Below, piece after piece: positions 17,401 through 25,523 of a DNA stretch of 64,000 bases (the stretch's first letter is position 1; each line of letters starts with the position of its first letter). The stretch covers positions 829-64,828 of the forward strand of contig DIYI01000005.1 of assembly GCA_002428965.1 (NCBI GenBank). Reading direction: 5' to 3'. Both the position numbers and the translations under genes were made by a program. The notes beneath the pieces were generated by a model that did no database searches, was not told the origin of the DNA, and saw nothing but the letters and a program-made list of their open reading frames with translations. This stretch comes from Jejuia sp. UBA6058. Its GTDB lineage: Bacteria > Bacteroidota > Bacteroidia > Flavobacteriales > Flavobacteriaceae.

Positions 17401-17551
17401 CCGTTGTTGTGTCTTTAATAACAACATTTACACCAGGAAGCGGGATGGAAGTTGACTGTTCAGTTACTGTTCCTTTCACCACCGTTTGCCCAAATACAAG
17501 TATGGGCATAAGTAGCACTAAAAACAGTAATGATTTAGTATTTGTTTTCAT
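14441..17551 (-). CDS. susC: SusC-like TonB-dependent outer-membrane transporter
   Basis: The product is 1036 aa. After a signal peptide (to about residue 21) comes a CarboxypepD_reg-like domain (VVKGTVTEQSTSIPLPGVNV). The motif LEEIVVIGYGSTTKKDATGSV follows, with the TonB box region, and then the plug (VIDGVPIGNDN, LKDASATAIYGSRASNGVI). The 22-strand barrel occupies the rest and ends PRPTIYTVGINLDF. It imports glucan oligosaccharides together with SusD. It is the first gene of the minus-strand operon. A TAnnTTTG-type element (17608-17615, reverse strand) and a LacI-type palindrome (17661-17676) lie upstream. Confidence 0.97.
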   Translation of the reverse strand: MKTNTKSLLFLVLLMPILVFGQTVVKGTVTEQSTSIPLPGVNVVIKDTTTGTTTDFDGNYQLAVNNGDVIVFSYVGYASQEIIYSGQSTLNVELAEDAAQLEEIVVIGYGSTTKKDATGSVDVVTDKDFNKGAIVSTDQLLNGKAAGVRITNNGGSPDSAPNIRIRGGSSLNAQNNPLIVIDGVPIGNDNPAGVSNPLTLVNPNDIESFSILKDASATAIYGSRASNGVIIITTKKGTSGEVKFNFSSDVSVSNASEGLDFMNGSEYTRFIQEFHPDRANLLGVPSGTIQTNEPIIQTLNGNSIYNTDWTDAILRTAFTSNSNFSARANLFEKIPFRASLGYTNAEGVVLNDDYERVSAAIKLTPKLLDDNLKIDVNAKAILVDKNAIDAGGAIREASEFDPTKPIFDNSAANRFGGYYLTTFDDGNTRNILQSNPVARLQQRQRPERVFRFLGNVEFDYKMPFLPELKAVVNVGLDASRAKIEERFSENAFETYQFDDENNDINSNFVFNPGVHFRENQHITNTTLDGYLQYSKDLSSGIFEKYDLQVGYSYQNFKNDGNQERYNYDTFSADIDGTPATGERFLVINPANPNNRYLNVLNLQSYFARANVSILERYLLTVSFRADASSLFTKENRWGYFPSAALAWQIDEEKFLEDSNVIRDLKVRFGWGETGQQDITGVVGFYPSIPLFLAGDANSLYFPNSSLYSAQPFNPDLTWEKTTTYNLGLDFTLFDQGLISGSFDIYKRNTRDLLAEAPVPPGQALTNAFVDNVGETESEGFELNLNINPIQTDNLNISLSSNLSYNKTEVTDLNGLTDINAGGSLRGTGSSLFRHAVGEQARSAFVFKQVYDVNGDPIPNAFADLNGDNQITDEDRYFEQIAPNWTYGFGLNVNYKNWDLSASFRGQVGGHIYNFPQLNYGFTDSAVASSQNNITNVLNFYEGAANDVFGDVSIVNGNGQFSDHYLEDATFLRCDNIALGHRFDEMIKNGSVRLYASVTNPFLISDYTGQDPENFDGIDRNFYPRPTIYTVGINLDF

Positions 17552-17586
17552 ACATTTTTGTTAAATTAATGTTCTAATTAGTCAGT

Positions 17587-17604
17587 TTATATTTTCACTT
17601 CTCT
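17587..17604 (+). repeat. 18-nt repeat near the susC promoter (copy at 18952-18969)
   Basis: TTATATTTTCACTTCTCT occurs perfectly here and again at 18952-18969 upstream of the MFS transporter gene, in the same orientation. The inner ATTTTCACTT is also present in reverse orientation at 17732-17741 (AAGTGAAAAT) in front of the lacI-like gene. The copies frame the regulator gene and precede all three transcription units of the locus. A shared regulatory site is likely. Its binding partner is unknown. Confidence 0.5.
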
Positions 17605-17607
17605 CCC

Positions 17608-17615
17608 CAAAACTA
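17608..17615 (-). promoter_or_regulatory. Candidate -7 element of the susC operon
   Basis: On the minus strand the bases read TAGTTTTG, which fits the Bacteroidota TAnnTTTG element. It lies 57 bp before the susC start. I see no good -33 TTG at the usual spacing, so the call is moderate. Activated promoters often lack one. Confidence 0.45.
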
Positions 17616-17660
17616 TGTAAAGAAATTGTTAAGAAATAATTTTATATTACGAAAAATTCA

Positions 17661-17676
17661 ACGAAAACGTTTTCGT
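17661..17676. promoter_or_regulatory. Palindromic LacI-family operator
   Basis: ACGAAAACGTTTTCGT is a perfect 16-bp palindrome with the central CG step typical of LacI-family operators. It lies between divergent susC and the lacI-like gene, about 50 bp upstream of the susC -7 element, which fits an activator or an upstream roadblock site. Confidence 0.75.
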
Positions 17677-17799
17677 GTTGACAACTTTTTATTTTTTTTA
17701 CTTTAAAATAATAAATTCACATTTTTAAGTCAAGTGAAAATGAAATTTTAACTATATAAAACCAAGGATTATTTCTTATTTTAGAGTGAAATTTATCGA

Positions 17800-18873
17800 A
17801 TGAAGAAAAAGATTACATTAAAACAAATTGCAAAAGAGTTAGATGTCTCTGTATCAACGGTTTCAAAGGCTTTAAGTAATAGTAAAGAAATAAGTGAGGA
17901 TACTACCAAAAAGATCCAGGCTTTTGCTAAACTGTATAATTACAAACCAAATAATATTGCTTTAAGCCTAAAGAACAGAAAAACGAAGACAATAGGTATC
18001 TTAATTCCTGAAATTGTACATCATTTTTTTTCAACGGTAATTCGTGGTATAGAAAGGGTAGCCAATAGGCGCGGGTATAACGTTATTGTTGGACTTTCAA
18101 ACGAATCGTTCACTAAAGAGATTATCAATATGGAAATGCTTGCCAATGGTAGTATTGATGGGTTTATTTTGTCAATTTCTAAAGAAACATTGCTAAAGCA
18201 AGATTACCATCATTTTAATGAAACTATAAACCAAGGAATGCCTATCGTAATGTTTGATCGCGTAGTGAGTGAGGTAGATTGTGATAAGGTGATTGTTGAT
18301 GACTTTAATGGAGCAGTAAAAGCTGTAAAAAAATTAATAGAAAATGAGTGTAAGAACATTGCGCTAATAACCACAATGGATTACGTAAGTGTTGGTAGAC
18401 TAAGAACGCAAGGATATTTGGAGGCGTTGCAAAGTAAGGGTATTGCGGCAGATTCAAACCTAATATTAAAGATAGATGATAGTCTAGATGTAGAAAACCA
18501 CATTGAAGTTTTAGAAACTGAAATTGCACATTTTTTAAAGTCCAACCCTGGAATTGATGGTTTATTTGCCGTTAACGAATTGTATGCAGTTACAGCAATG
18601 AAAGTGGCTAAAAAGTTAGGTTTGCAGATACCAGAAGATATTCAAGTAATTGGGTTTACAGATGGGGTACTTTCTAAGCATGCTACACCTAGTCTTACAA
18701 CTGTAAGTCAACATGGTCAAAAAATGGGAGAACAATCTGCTAACTTGTTGATTGACAGGTTGGAAGCTGAGGAAGCCGAAGGGGAACAATACTTTACAAA
18801 TAATAGTTCAAAGAAAGACTTTATTAAGGTTGTTATTGAGACCTCAATAATAGAAAGAGAGTCTACTAAATAG
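17800..18873 (+). CDS. LacI-family transcriptional regulator of the alpha-glucan locus
   Basis: The product is 357 aa. The N-terminal LacI helix-turn-helix is clear (ITLKQIAKELDVSVSTVSKALSN, residues 4-26), with the hinge helix near NNIALSLKN. The rest is a periplasmic-binding-protein-like effector domain (IGILIPEIVHHFFSTVIRGI, then DGLFAVNELYAVTAMKVAKKLG, and a C-terminal LTTVSQHGQKMGEQSANLLIDR). It is divergent from susC, with a perfect palindromic operator between them. In Bacteroidota such regulators of maltose and starch loci respond to maltose or a related sugar. The ligand here is inferred. Confidence 0.93.
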   Translation: MKKKITLKQIAKELDVSVSTVSKALSNSKEISEDTTKKIQAFAKLYNYKPNNIALSLKNRKTKTIGILIPEIVHHFFSTVIRGIERVANRRGYNVIVGLSNESFTKEIINMEMLANGSIDGFILSISKETLLKQDYHHFNETINQGMPIVMFDRVVSEVDCDKVIVDDFNGAVKAVKKLIENECKNIALITTMDYVSVGRLRTQGYLEALQSKGIAADSNLILKIDDSLDVENHIEVLETEIAHFLKSNPGIDGLFAVNELYAVTAMKVAKKLGLQIPEDIQVIGFTDGVLSKHATPSLTTVSQHGQKMGEQSANLLIDRLEAEEAEGEQYFTNNSSKKDFIKVVIETSIIERESTK

Positions 18874-18951
18874 TTTCGTTAGGCTTTATTGTGAAATTTG
18901 ATATATTAGGAAAACCGAAATTCTTTTATATCTTTGATTCGAAATCAAAAC

Positions 18952-18969
18952 TTATATTTTCACTTCTCT
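18952..18969 (+). repeat. 18-nt repeat upstream of the MFS transporter (copy of 17587-17604)
   Basis: This is the perfect second copy of TTATATTTTCACTTCTCT, 59 bp before the MFS start. A TATCTTTG element (18929-18936) and a near-palindrome TTTGATTCGAAATCAAA lie just upstream, which places the repeat in the leader or operator region of the plus-strand operon. Confidence 0.5.
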
Positions 18970-19027
18970 TTTAAGTTTTGATAAGTACATATCGCTTATC
19001 AAATAGTATTAACAAAATATACTATTT

Positions 19028-20392
19028 ATGGAAAAGCGTAGATTAAGTTTCTGGGAAATTTGGAACATGAGTTTCGGTTTCTTGGGAATTCAAATGGGTT
19101 TTGCCCTTCAAAATGCCAACGCCAGTAGAATTCTCCAAATTTTTGGAGCTGATGTTCATGAATTATCGTGGTTCTGGATAATAGCGCCTTTAATGGGGTT
19201 AATTGTTCAACCTATAATTGGACATTATAGTGACAACACTTGGGGACGATTCGGCAGACGGAAACCTTATTTTTTGGTTGGAGCTATTCTGGCTTCAGTC
19301 GGATTAATTTTAATGCCACAAGCCGATATTTTTATTGCATTTATTCCTGCTCTCTGGGTAGGTGCCGGAATGCTAATGATAATGGATGCTTCATTTAATA
19401 TTGCTATGGAGCCCTTCCGCGCTTTGGTAGGTGATAATTTAAGAACAGACCAACGTACACTCGGTTTTAGTGTGCAAACTGCTTTAATTGGTTTTGGAGC
19501 AGTATTAGGTTCTTGGTTGCCATACATTTTAGCGAATTGGTTTGGAATATCGAATGAGTCTGCCGAAGGATCGGTACCATTACATTTAATATTCTCCTTT
19601 ATTATTGGTGCGGTTATTTTGATAGTATCAATATTAGTTACCGTTACAACTACAAAAGAATATTCACCTGAAGAACTTGCAAGCTTTGAAGATGAAAAAG
19701 CACATTCCGAAGCTATGGAAAAGGATGGTGAAGAGGAAAAATCTAGCTTGCTTGATATTTTTGAGGATTTTAAAAAGATGCCAGAAACGATGCGTCAGTT
19801 AAGTTGGGTGCAGTTTTTTTCATGGTTTGGTCTTTTTGGAATGTGGGTTTTTGCTACACCAGCCATAGCACAACATACTTATGGTTTGGCATTTAATGAT
19901 AGTAGTAGTGCATTATATCAAGATGCTGGCGACTGGGTAGGTATTCTTTTTGGAGTTTACAACTTTGTGTCCGCACTTTACGCTTTTGCGCTACCATCTA
20001 TAGCAAAAAAAGTTGGTAGAAAGAAAACACATTCTATCTCCCTTATTGTAGGAGGTTTGGGACTACTTTCCATTTACATTATGCCTGATAAGAATTGGCT
20101 AATTCTCTCTATGATAGGCGTTGGAGTAGCGTGGGCAAGTATTTTAGCAATGCCATACGCCATTTTAGCAGGATCAATATCTCCAAAAAAAATGGGTGTT
20201 TATATGGGAATCTTCAATTTTTTCATTGTAATACCTCAAATAATTAATGCTCTTATTGGCGGACCATTAGTAAAGTATGTTTATGGTAATCAAGCCGTAA
20301 TTGCCCTAGTAATAAGCGGTATAAGTTTTTTAATTGCGGCGGCTTTAGTATTTAAAGTTAAAGACGTTGATGATGTATTCAATAATATATGA
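19028..20392 (+). CDS. MFS sugar transporter (maltose-type, SLC45/GPH-like)
   Basis: The product is 454 aa with about 12 membrane helices and a charged cytoplasmic loop in the middle (EYSPEELASFEDEKAHSEAMEK). The family motif DNTWGRFGRRKPYFLVGA lies after helix 2. Transporters of this group import maltose or maltodextrins across the inner membrane in Bacteroidota. It is the first gene of an eight-gene operon with beta-phosphoglucomutase and a GH65 phosphorylase, which makes maltose the likely substrate. Its stop overlaps the next start. Confidence 0.88.
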   Translation: MEKRRLSFWEIWNMSFGFLGIQMGFALQNANASRILQIFGADVHELSWFWIIAPLMGLIVQPIIGHYSDNTWGRFGRRKPYFLVGAILASVGLILMPQADIFIAFIPALWVGAGMLMIMDASFNIAMEPFRALVGDNLRTDQRTLGFSVQTALIGFGAVLGSWLPYILANWFGISNESAEGSVPLHLIFSFIIGAVILIVSILVTVTTTKEYSPEELASFEDEKAHSEAMEKDGEEEKSSLLDIFEDFKKMPETMRQLSWVQFFSWFGLFGMWVFATPAIAQHTYGLAFNDSSSALYQDAGDWVGILFGVYNFVSALYAFALPSIAKKVGRKKTHSISLIVGGLGLLSIYIMPDKNWLILSMIGVGVAWASILAMPYAILAGSISPKKMGVYMGIFNFFIVIPQIINALIGGPLVKYVYGNQAVIALVISGISFLIAAALVFKVKDVDDVFNNI

Positions 20393-21084
20393 TGAATAAA
20401 ACAATTGGAGTCATATTCGATTTAGATGGTGTTATAGTAGACACCGCAAAATATCACTTTTTAGCTTGGAAAGACTTAGCTGATGAGTTGGGTTTTGAAT
20501 TTACCGAAACACACAATGAGTCGCTTAAAGGTGTAAGTCGTGTTCAATCTTTAGAGATACTTTTGGGTATTGGTAACATAGAAATTTCAGAAGAGAAGAA
20601 GCAAGAATATCTTTTAAGCAAGAATGAACAGTATTTAGAATATATCTACAAAATGGGACCAGATGAAATTCTTCCCGGAGCTAGTGAGCTTCTAGATACT
20701 TTAGATGAATTAGGTATAAATTATGTATTGGGATCGGCCAGTAAAAATGCTCCCTTAATTCTAAAGCAAGTCAACCTTTTTCATCGATTTTCAGGAATTG
20801 TAGATGGTAATAGCGTATCTAAAGCAAAACCAGATCCAGAGGTATTCTTAATAGGTGCTCAGAAACTAAATATGCAACCAAAGCATTGTGTGGTTTTTGA
20901 AGATGCCATTGCAGGAGTAGAAGCTGCCAATGCTGCAAATATGACATCTGTGGGTATAGGAGATAAGCAAACACTTAATAAAGCCCATTTTAATTTTAAC
21001 GATTTAACTGAAATACCTGAGGATTTTTTCAGCAGCGTGATTTCAGAAAAAATATTGAAGAAAAATGAACCAAAATTATATTAA
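20389..21084 (+). CDS. pgmB: Beta-phosphoglucomutase
   Basis: The product is 231 aa of the HAD superfamily. The nucleophile motif is in IGVIFDLDGVIVDTAKYHFLAW, where the two Asp of DLD are the catalytic pair and DTAKYHFLAW matches the beta-PGM cap signature. Motif II is YVLGSASKNAP and motif IV is VFEDAIAGVEAANAANM. It converts beta-glucose 1-phosphate to glucose 6-phosphate in the cytoplasm. There are two adjacent ATG codons at 20389 and 20392, and either may be used. The end overlaps the GH65 gene by 20 nt, the usual pairing of phosphorylase and mutase. Confidence 0.95.
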   Translation: MMNKTIGVIFDLDGVIVDTAKYHFLAWKDLADELGFEFTETHNESLKGVSRVQSLEILLGIGNIEISEEKKQEYLLSKNEQYLEYIYKMGPDEILPGASELLDTLDELGINYVLGSASKNAPLILKQVNLFHRFSGIVDGNSVSKAKPDPEVFLIGAQKLNMQPKHCVVFEDAIAGVEAANAANMTSVGIGDKQTLNKAHFNFNDLTEIPEDFFSSVISEKILKKNEPKLY

Positions 21085-23374
21085 GCCAAATGGCTGGTCT
21101 ATTATAGAAGAAGGATTTGATGCAGATCGTGTCAAATCTTCTGAGAGTTTATTTAGTATTGGCAACGGTGCCATGGGGCAACGTGCCAATTTTGAGGAAG
21201 CCTATTCCGGCGATACATTTCAAGGTAGTTATATAGCAGGAGTGTATTATCCCGACAAAACGCGTGTTGGTTGGTGGAAAAACGGCTACCCAGAGTATTT
21301 TGCGAAAGTTTTGAATGCGCCTAGTTGGATTGGGATTAACGTTTTTGTAAATGGAGAATCACTAGATTTAAATACCTGTAAATCAGTTAAGAATTTTAGA
21401 CGAGAGCTTAATATGAAAGAAGGCTGGCTGTCTAGAAGTTTTACTGCAACCTTGTTAAATGATATTGAGGTGCAAGTTGATGTTAAACGATTTTTAAGTT
21501 TAGATCTAGATGAAGTAGGAGTAATCAATTATGAAGTGACGCCTTTAAATAAAAGTGCTGAAGTTGTTTTCGAGCCGTATCTAGATTCTGGGATTACCAA
21601 TGAAGATACAAATTGGGACGATAAATTCTGGGATACTACGCATGTAAGCCATATCAATCAACAGGCTTTTATAGAGGCGAAAACTATGAAAACCGATTTC
21701 CATACCTGTACGTTTATGGAGTCTAAAGTGTATATCTCAGGTAAGCCTATTTTAGTTGAGCATAATATTTTAGCCGATTCCAATACTGTGGCTTTTAGTT
21801 ATAATTATCCCGTTAAAAAAGGAGAAACCTATAGTATTCAAAAGTTTGGAGGGTACACTGTTGATAGGTATCACGATAAATCTAAACTCGTAAAAGCAGC
21901 GAAACAAGTTTTAAAATCAGCAATTAAAAAAGGCTTTACACAGATGTTGAAAGACCAAGCAAAGGCTTGGGCAAACATTTGGGAAATGGCTGATATCACC
22001 ATTGAAGGTGATGTGAAAGCGCAACAGGGCATTCGCTTTAATATTTTTCAATTAAATCAGACGTATTTAGGAAAAGATTCTAGGTTAAATATTGGGCCTA
22101 AAGGATTTACAGGAGAGAAATATGGCGGTAGCACATACTGGGACACCGAAGCCTATTGTATTCCATTTTACATGGCAACTAAGGACCAAAAGGTGGCGAG
22201 AACATTATTAGAATACCGTTATAATCATCTTGAAAAGGCTATTGAAAATGCAGAGAAATTAGGTTTTAAAAACGGTGCAGCGTTATATCCTATGGTTACT
22301 ATGAATGGTGAAGAATGCCATAACGAATGGGAAATTACTTTTGAGGAAATCCATAGAAATGGAGCGATAGCTTTTGCTATTTATAATTACTATCGTTTCA
22401 CTGGTGATTATAGCTATATACCCGAAAAAGGTTTGGAAGTACTAATAGGAATAGCTCGTTTTTGGCAACAGCGTGCCAACTTTTCTACTCAAAAAAATAA
22501 GTATGTTATTCTCGGGGTAACAGGGCCGAACGAATACGAGAATAATGTAAATAATAATTGGTATACTAATTATTTGGCAAAATGGTGTATTGATTACACT
22601 TTATCGCAAATTGAAAATGTGGAGCAAGAATTTGCCCATGATTTCTCAAGAATTGCCAAAAAAGTAAAGCTTACCAAGAAAGAATTAGCACTTTGGAAAG
22701 CCGTGGCGGATAATATGTATTTTCCTTATTCTGAAAAACACAATGTGTATTTACAACAAGATGGCTTTTTAGACAAAGAATTAATAAATGTTGCCGACTT
22801 GCCAAAATCAGAAAGACCTATAAATCAAAATTGGAGCTGGGATAGAATTTTGCGTTCGCCTTATATAAAGCAAGCAGATACGCTACAAGGATTCTACTTT
22901 TTTGAGGATCAATTTACAAATGAAGAATTAGAGCGTCATTTTGATTTTTACGAACCATTTACGGTGCATGAAAGTTCATTGTCACCATGTGTACACAGTA
23001 TTCAAGCGGCTAAATTGGATAGAATGGAACAAGCGTATACCTTCTATTTACGCACATCGCGTTTGGATTTAGACGATTATAACCACGAAGTTCACGAAGG
23101 GTTACATATAACCTCAATGGCAGGTACTTGGATGAGTATTGTAGAAGGCTTTGGTGGTATGCGTGTAAAGGATAACAAGCTGTCTTTCAGTCCAAAAATC
23201 CCAAAACAGTGGAATGGGTACTCATTCAAAATAAACTTTAGGGATCATATACTAAAAGTGAACATAACCCAGGAACAAACTTATTTTGAGATGTTATCTG
23301 GTGAGGAACTAGAAATACTTTTCAACAATAAACCTGTTGTTCTGGAAAGTAATGTCTTAAAAGCAGTCAGCTAA
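21065..23374 (+). CDS. GH65 family phosphorylase, probably maltose phosphorylase
   Basis: The product is 769 aa, normal for GH65. No signal peptide is present, so it is cytoplasmic. The N-terminal beta-sandwich is followed by an (alpha/alpha)6 barrel. The catalytic motif GEECHNEWEITFEEIHRN lies near residues 415-432 and holds the general acid Glu. The phosphate site is around VHESSLSPCVHS. The reaction is maltose plus phosphate to glucose plus beta-glucose 1-phosphate, which the overlapping mutase gene then uses. The acid motif matches maltose phosphorylases better than trehalose or kojibiose phosphorylases, but specificity is not proven by sequence. Confidence 0.9.
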   Translation: MNQNYIKPNGWSIIEEGFDADRVKSSESLFSIGNGAMGQRANFEEAYSGDTFQGSYIAGVYYPDKTRVGWWKNGYPEYFAKVLNAPSWIGINVFVNGESLDLNTCKSVKNFRRELNMKEGWLSRSFTATLLNDIEVQVDVKRFLSLDLDEVGVINYEVTPLNKSAEVVFEPYLDSGITNEDTNWDDKFWDTTHVSHINQQAFIEAKTMKTDFHTCTFMESKVYISGKPILVEHNILADSNTVAFSYNYPVKKGETYSIQKFGGYTVDRYHDKSKLVKAAKQVLKSAIKKGFTQMLKDQAKAWANIWEMADITIEGDVKAQQGIRFNIFQLNQTYLGKDSRLNIGPKGFTGEKYGGSTYWDTEAYCIPFYMATKDQKVARTLLEYRYNHLEKAIENAEKLGFKNGAALYPMVTMNGEECHNEWEITFEEIHRNGAIAFAIYNYYRFTGDYSYIPEKGLEVLIGIARFWQQRANFSTQKNKYVILGVTGPNEYENNVNNNWYTNYLAKWCIDYTLSQIENVEQEFAHDFSRIAKKVKLTKKELALWKAVADNMYFPYSEKHNVYLQQDGFLDKELINVADLPKSERPINQNWSWDRILRSPYIKQADTLQGFYFFEDQFTNEELERHFDFYEPFTVHESSLSPCVHSIQAAKLDRMEQAYTFYLRTSRLDLDDYNHEVHEGLHITSMAGTWMSIVEGFGGMRVKDNKLSFSPKIPKQWNGYSFKINFRDHILKVNITQEQTYFEMLSGEELEILFNNKPVVLESNVLKAVS

Positions 23375-23394
23375 TTAAAAATGCCACAATTAAA

Positions 23395-25512
23395 ATGAAA
23401 TTAAGAGTATTTATAGTTTTTGTTTGTTCAGTCTTGTTCGTTTCTTTTGGAAATTCGCAAGAATTAAGATCCCCAAATGGTGAAATGGCGATGCAGTTTT
23501 CGCTGCAGGATAATGGCAAGCCAACGTATCAGCTAACTTATAAAAATCAAGAAGTCATTAAATCAAGTCACCTAGGCTTAGAGCTGAAAGATGATGCTAA
23601 ATCACTTTTAGATGATTTTGAAATCGTCGACTCAAACACTTTAACATTTGATGAAACTTGGCAACCAATTTGGGGAGAAGAAAGCCGAATTAGAAATCAC
23701 TATAACGAATTAGAGGTTACTCTAAAACAAAAAGAAACAGATAGATTAATGTTAATTCGTTTTAGACTGTTTAATGATGGTTTGGGCTTTAGGTATGAAT
23801 TTCCTCAACAGGACAATTTAGTGTATTTCGTTATAAAGGAAGAACGCACACAGTTTGCGATGACTGGTGATCATACGGCACATTGGATTGCTGGCGACTA
23901 TGATTCCCAAGAATATGATTATACCAAATCTCGCCTTTCGGAAATAAGAGGTTTGTTTGATAGTTCGCGTCAAAGTAATGCATCACAAACAGCATTCTCC
24001 AAAACAGGGGTTCAAACAGCTTTAATGTTAAAAACGGATGATGGCTTATACATCAATTTACATGAGGCGGCTTTGGTAAATTACGCATGTATGCATTTAG
24101 ATTTGAATGATGAAACTATGGTTTTTGAATCGCATTTAACACCTGATGTAAATGGCGATAAAGGCTACATGCAAGCACCTTGCAATTCGCCTTGGCGCAC
24201 TATAATGGTAAGTGATGATGCTAGAGATATTTTGGCTTCCAGAATGACACTAAATTTGAACGAGCCATGTGCAATTGAGAATACATCTTGGATTAAGCCT
24301 GTGAAATATATTGGTGTTTGGTGGGAAATGATAACAGGAAAGGGCTCTTGGGCATATACCAATGAGTTGCCCGCAGTACAATTAGGCGTAACCGACTATT
24401 CCAAAGTGAAACCAAACGGTATTCATTCTGCAAATAATGAGAAAGTAAAACGTTATATAGATTTTGCTTCAGAACATGGTTTTGATGGTGTTTTGGTTGA
24501 GGGCTGGAATGAAGGTTGGGAAGATTGGTTTGGGAAATCGAAGGACTATGTTTTCGATTTTGTAACACCATATCCAGATTTTGATGTGGAAGAAATTCAC
24601 AAGTATGCAAAATCAAAAGGTGTGAAAATGATTATGCACCATGAGACTTCTGGTTCGGTGCGAAATTATGAACGTCATATAGATAAGGCATATCAATTTA
24701 TGAAAGACAACGGATATGATGCTGTGAAAAGTGGCTATGTTGGGAATATTATTCCACGTGGAGAGCATCATTACAGTCAATATATAGTAAATCATTACCA
24801 ATATGCCGTAGAAAAAGCAGCAGAATATGAAATAATGGTTAATGCACACGAAGCAGTACGACCTACAGGAATTTGCAGAACCTATCCCAACTTAATTGGT
24901 AATGAATCTGCAAGAGGTACAGAATTCCAAGCATTTGGAGGTTCTAAACCTAATCATGTTACAGTGTTGCCTTTTACAAGATTAATAGGTGGCCCGATGG
25001 ATTATACCCCAGGTATTTTTGAAATGGATATTAGTAAGTTGAATCCAGATAATAACTCCCATGTAAATAGCACATTGGCTAATCAATTGGCATTGTATGT
25101 TACAATGTATAGTCCATTACAAATGGCAGCAGATTTACCAGAAAATTATGAGCGGTTTATGGATGCTTTTCAGTTTATTAAAGATGTGGCTATCGACTGG
25201 GATAGAAGTGTTTATCTAGAGGCTGAACCTGGAGATTATCTCACCATAGCTAGAAAAGAAAAAGGGGGTGATACTTGGTTTGTTGGCAATGTTAATGGTA
25301 TTTCGCCAAGAGAAGCCACTATTACTTTAGACTTTTTAGATAAAGGGAAAAAATACGAAGCTATTATTTATGTGGATGCTGATGATGCACACTACAAAAC
25401 CAATCCGCAGGCTTACACAATTAAAACAAAAAAAGTTTCTAGCAAATCGAAGCTAAAATTATGGTCGGCTTCGGGTGGCGGGTATGCCATAAGCATAAAA
25501 CCAATTAACTAA
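23395..25512 (+). CDS. GH97 alpha-glucosidase (SusB-like)
   Basis: The product is 705 aa with a signal peptide (to about residue 22, cleaved after GNSQ), so it is periplasmic. Domains are an N-terminal beta-super-sandwich, a catalytic barrel and a C-terminal beta domain. The barrel contains VNAHEAVRPTG and GNESARGTEF, the Glu-containing motifs of inverting GH97 enzymes. Retaining GH97 galactosidases carry Asp at the nucleophile position instead. SusB-type enzymes release glucose from maltooligosaccharides and need calcium. It follows the GH65 gene by 20 nt in the same operon. Confidence 0.94.
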   Translation: MKLRVFIVFVCSVLFVSFGNSQELRSPNGEMAMQFSLQDNGKPTYQLTYKNQEVIKSSHLGLELKDDAKSLLDDFEIVDSNTLTFDETWQPIWGEESRIRNHYNELEVTLKQKETDRLMLIRFRLFNDGLGFRYEFPQQDNLVYFVIKEERTQFAMTGDHTAHWIAGDYDSQEYDYTKSRLSEIRGLFDSSRQSNASQTAFSKTGVQTALMLKTDDGLYINLHEAALVNYACMHLDLNDETMVFESHLTPDVNGDKGYMQAPCNSPWRTIMVSDDARDILASRMTLNLNEPCAIENTSWIKPVKYIGVWWEMITGKGSWAYTNELPAVQLGVTDYSKVKPNGIHSANNEKVKRYIDFASEHGFDGVLVEGWNEGWEDWFGKSKDYVFDFVTPYPDFDVEEIHKYAKSKGVKMIMHHETSGSVRNYERHIDKAYQFMKDNGYDAVKSGYVGNIIPRGEHHYSQYIVNHYQYAVEKAAEYEIMVNAHEAVRPTGICRTYPNLIGNESARGTEFQAFGGSKPNHVTVLPFTRLIGGPMDYTPGIFEMDISKLNPDNNSHVNSTLANQLALYVTMYSPLQMAADLPENYERFMDAFQFIKDVAIDWDRSVYLEAEPGDYLTIARKEKGGDTWFVGNVNGISPREATITLDFLDKGKKYEAIIYVDADDAHYKTNPQAYTIKTKKVSSKSKLKLWSASGGGYAISIKPIN

Positions 25513-25523
25513 AATTTAAAGTT

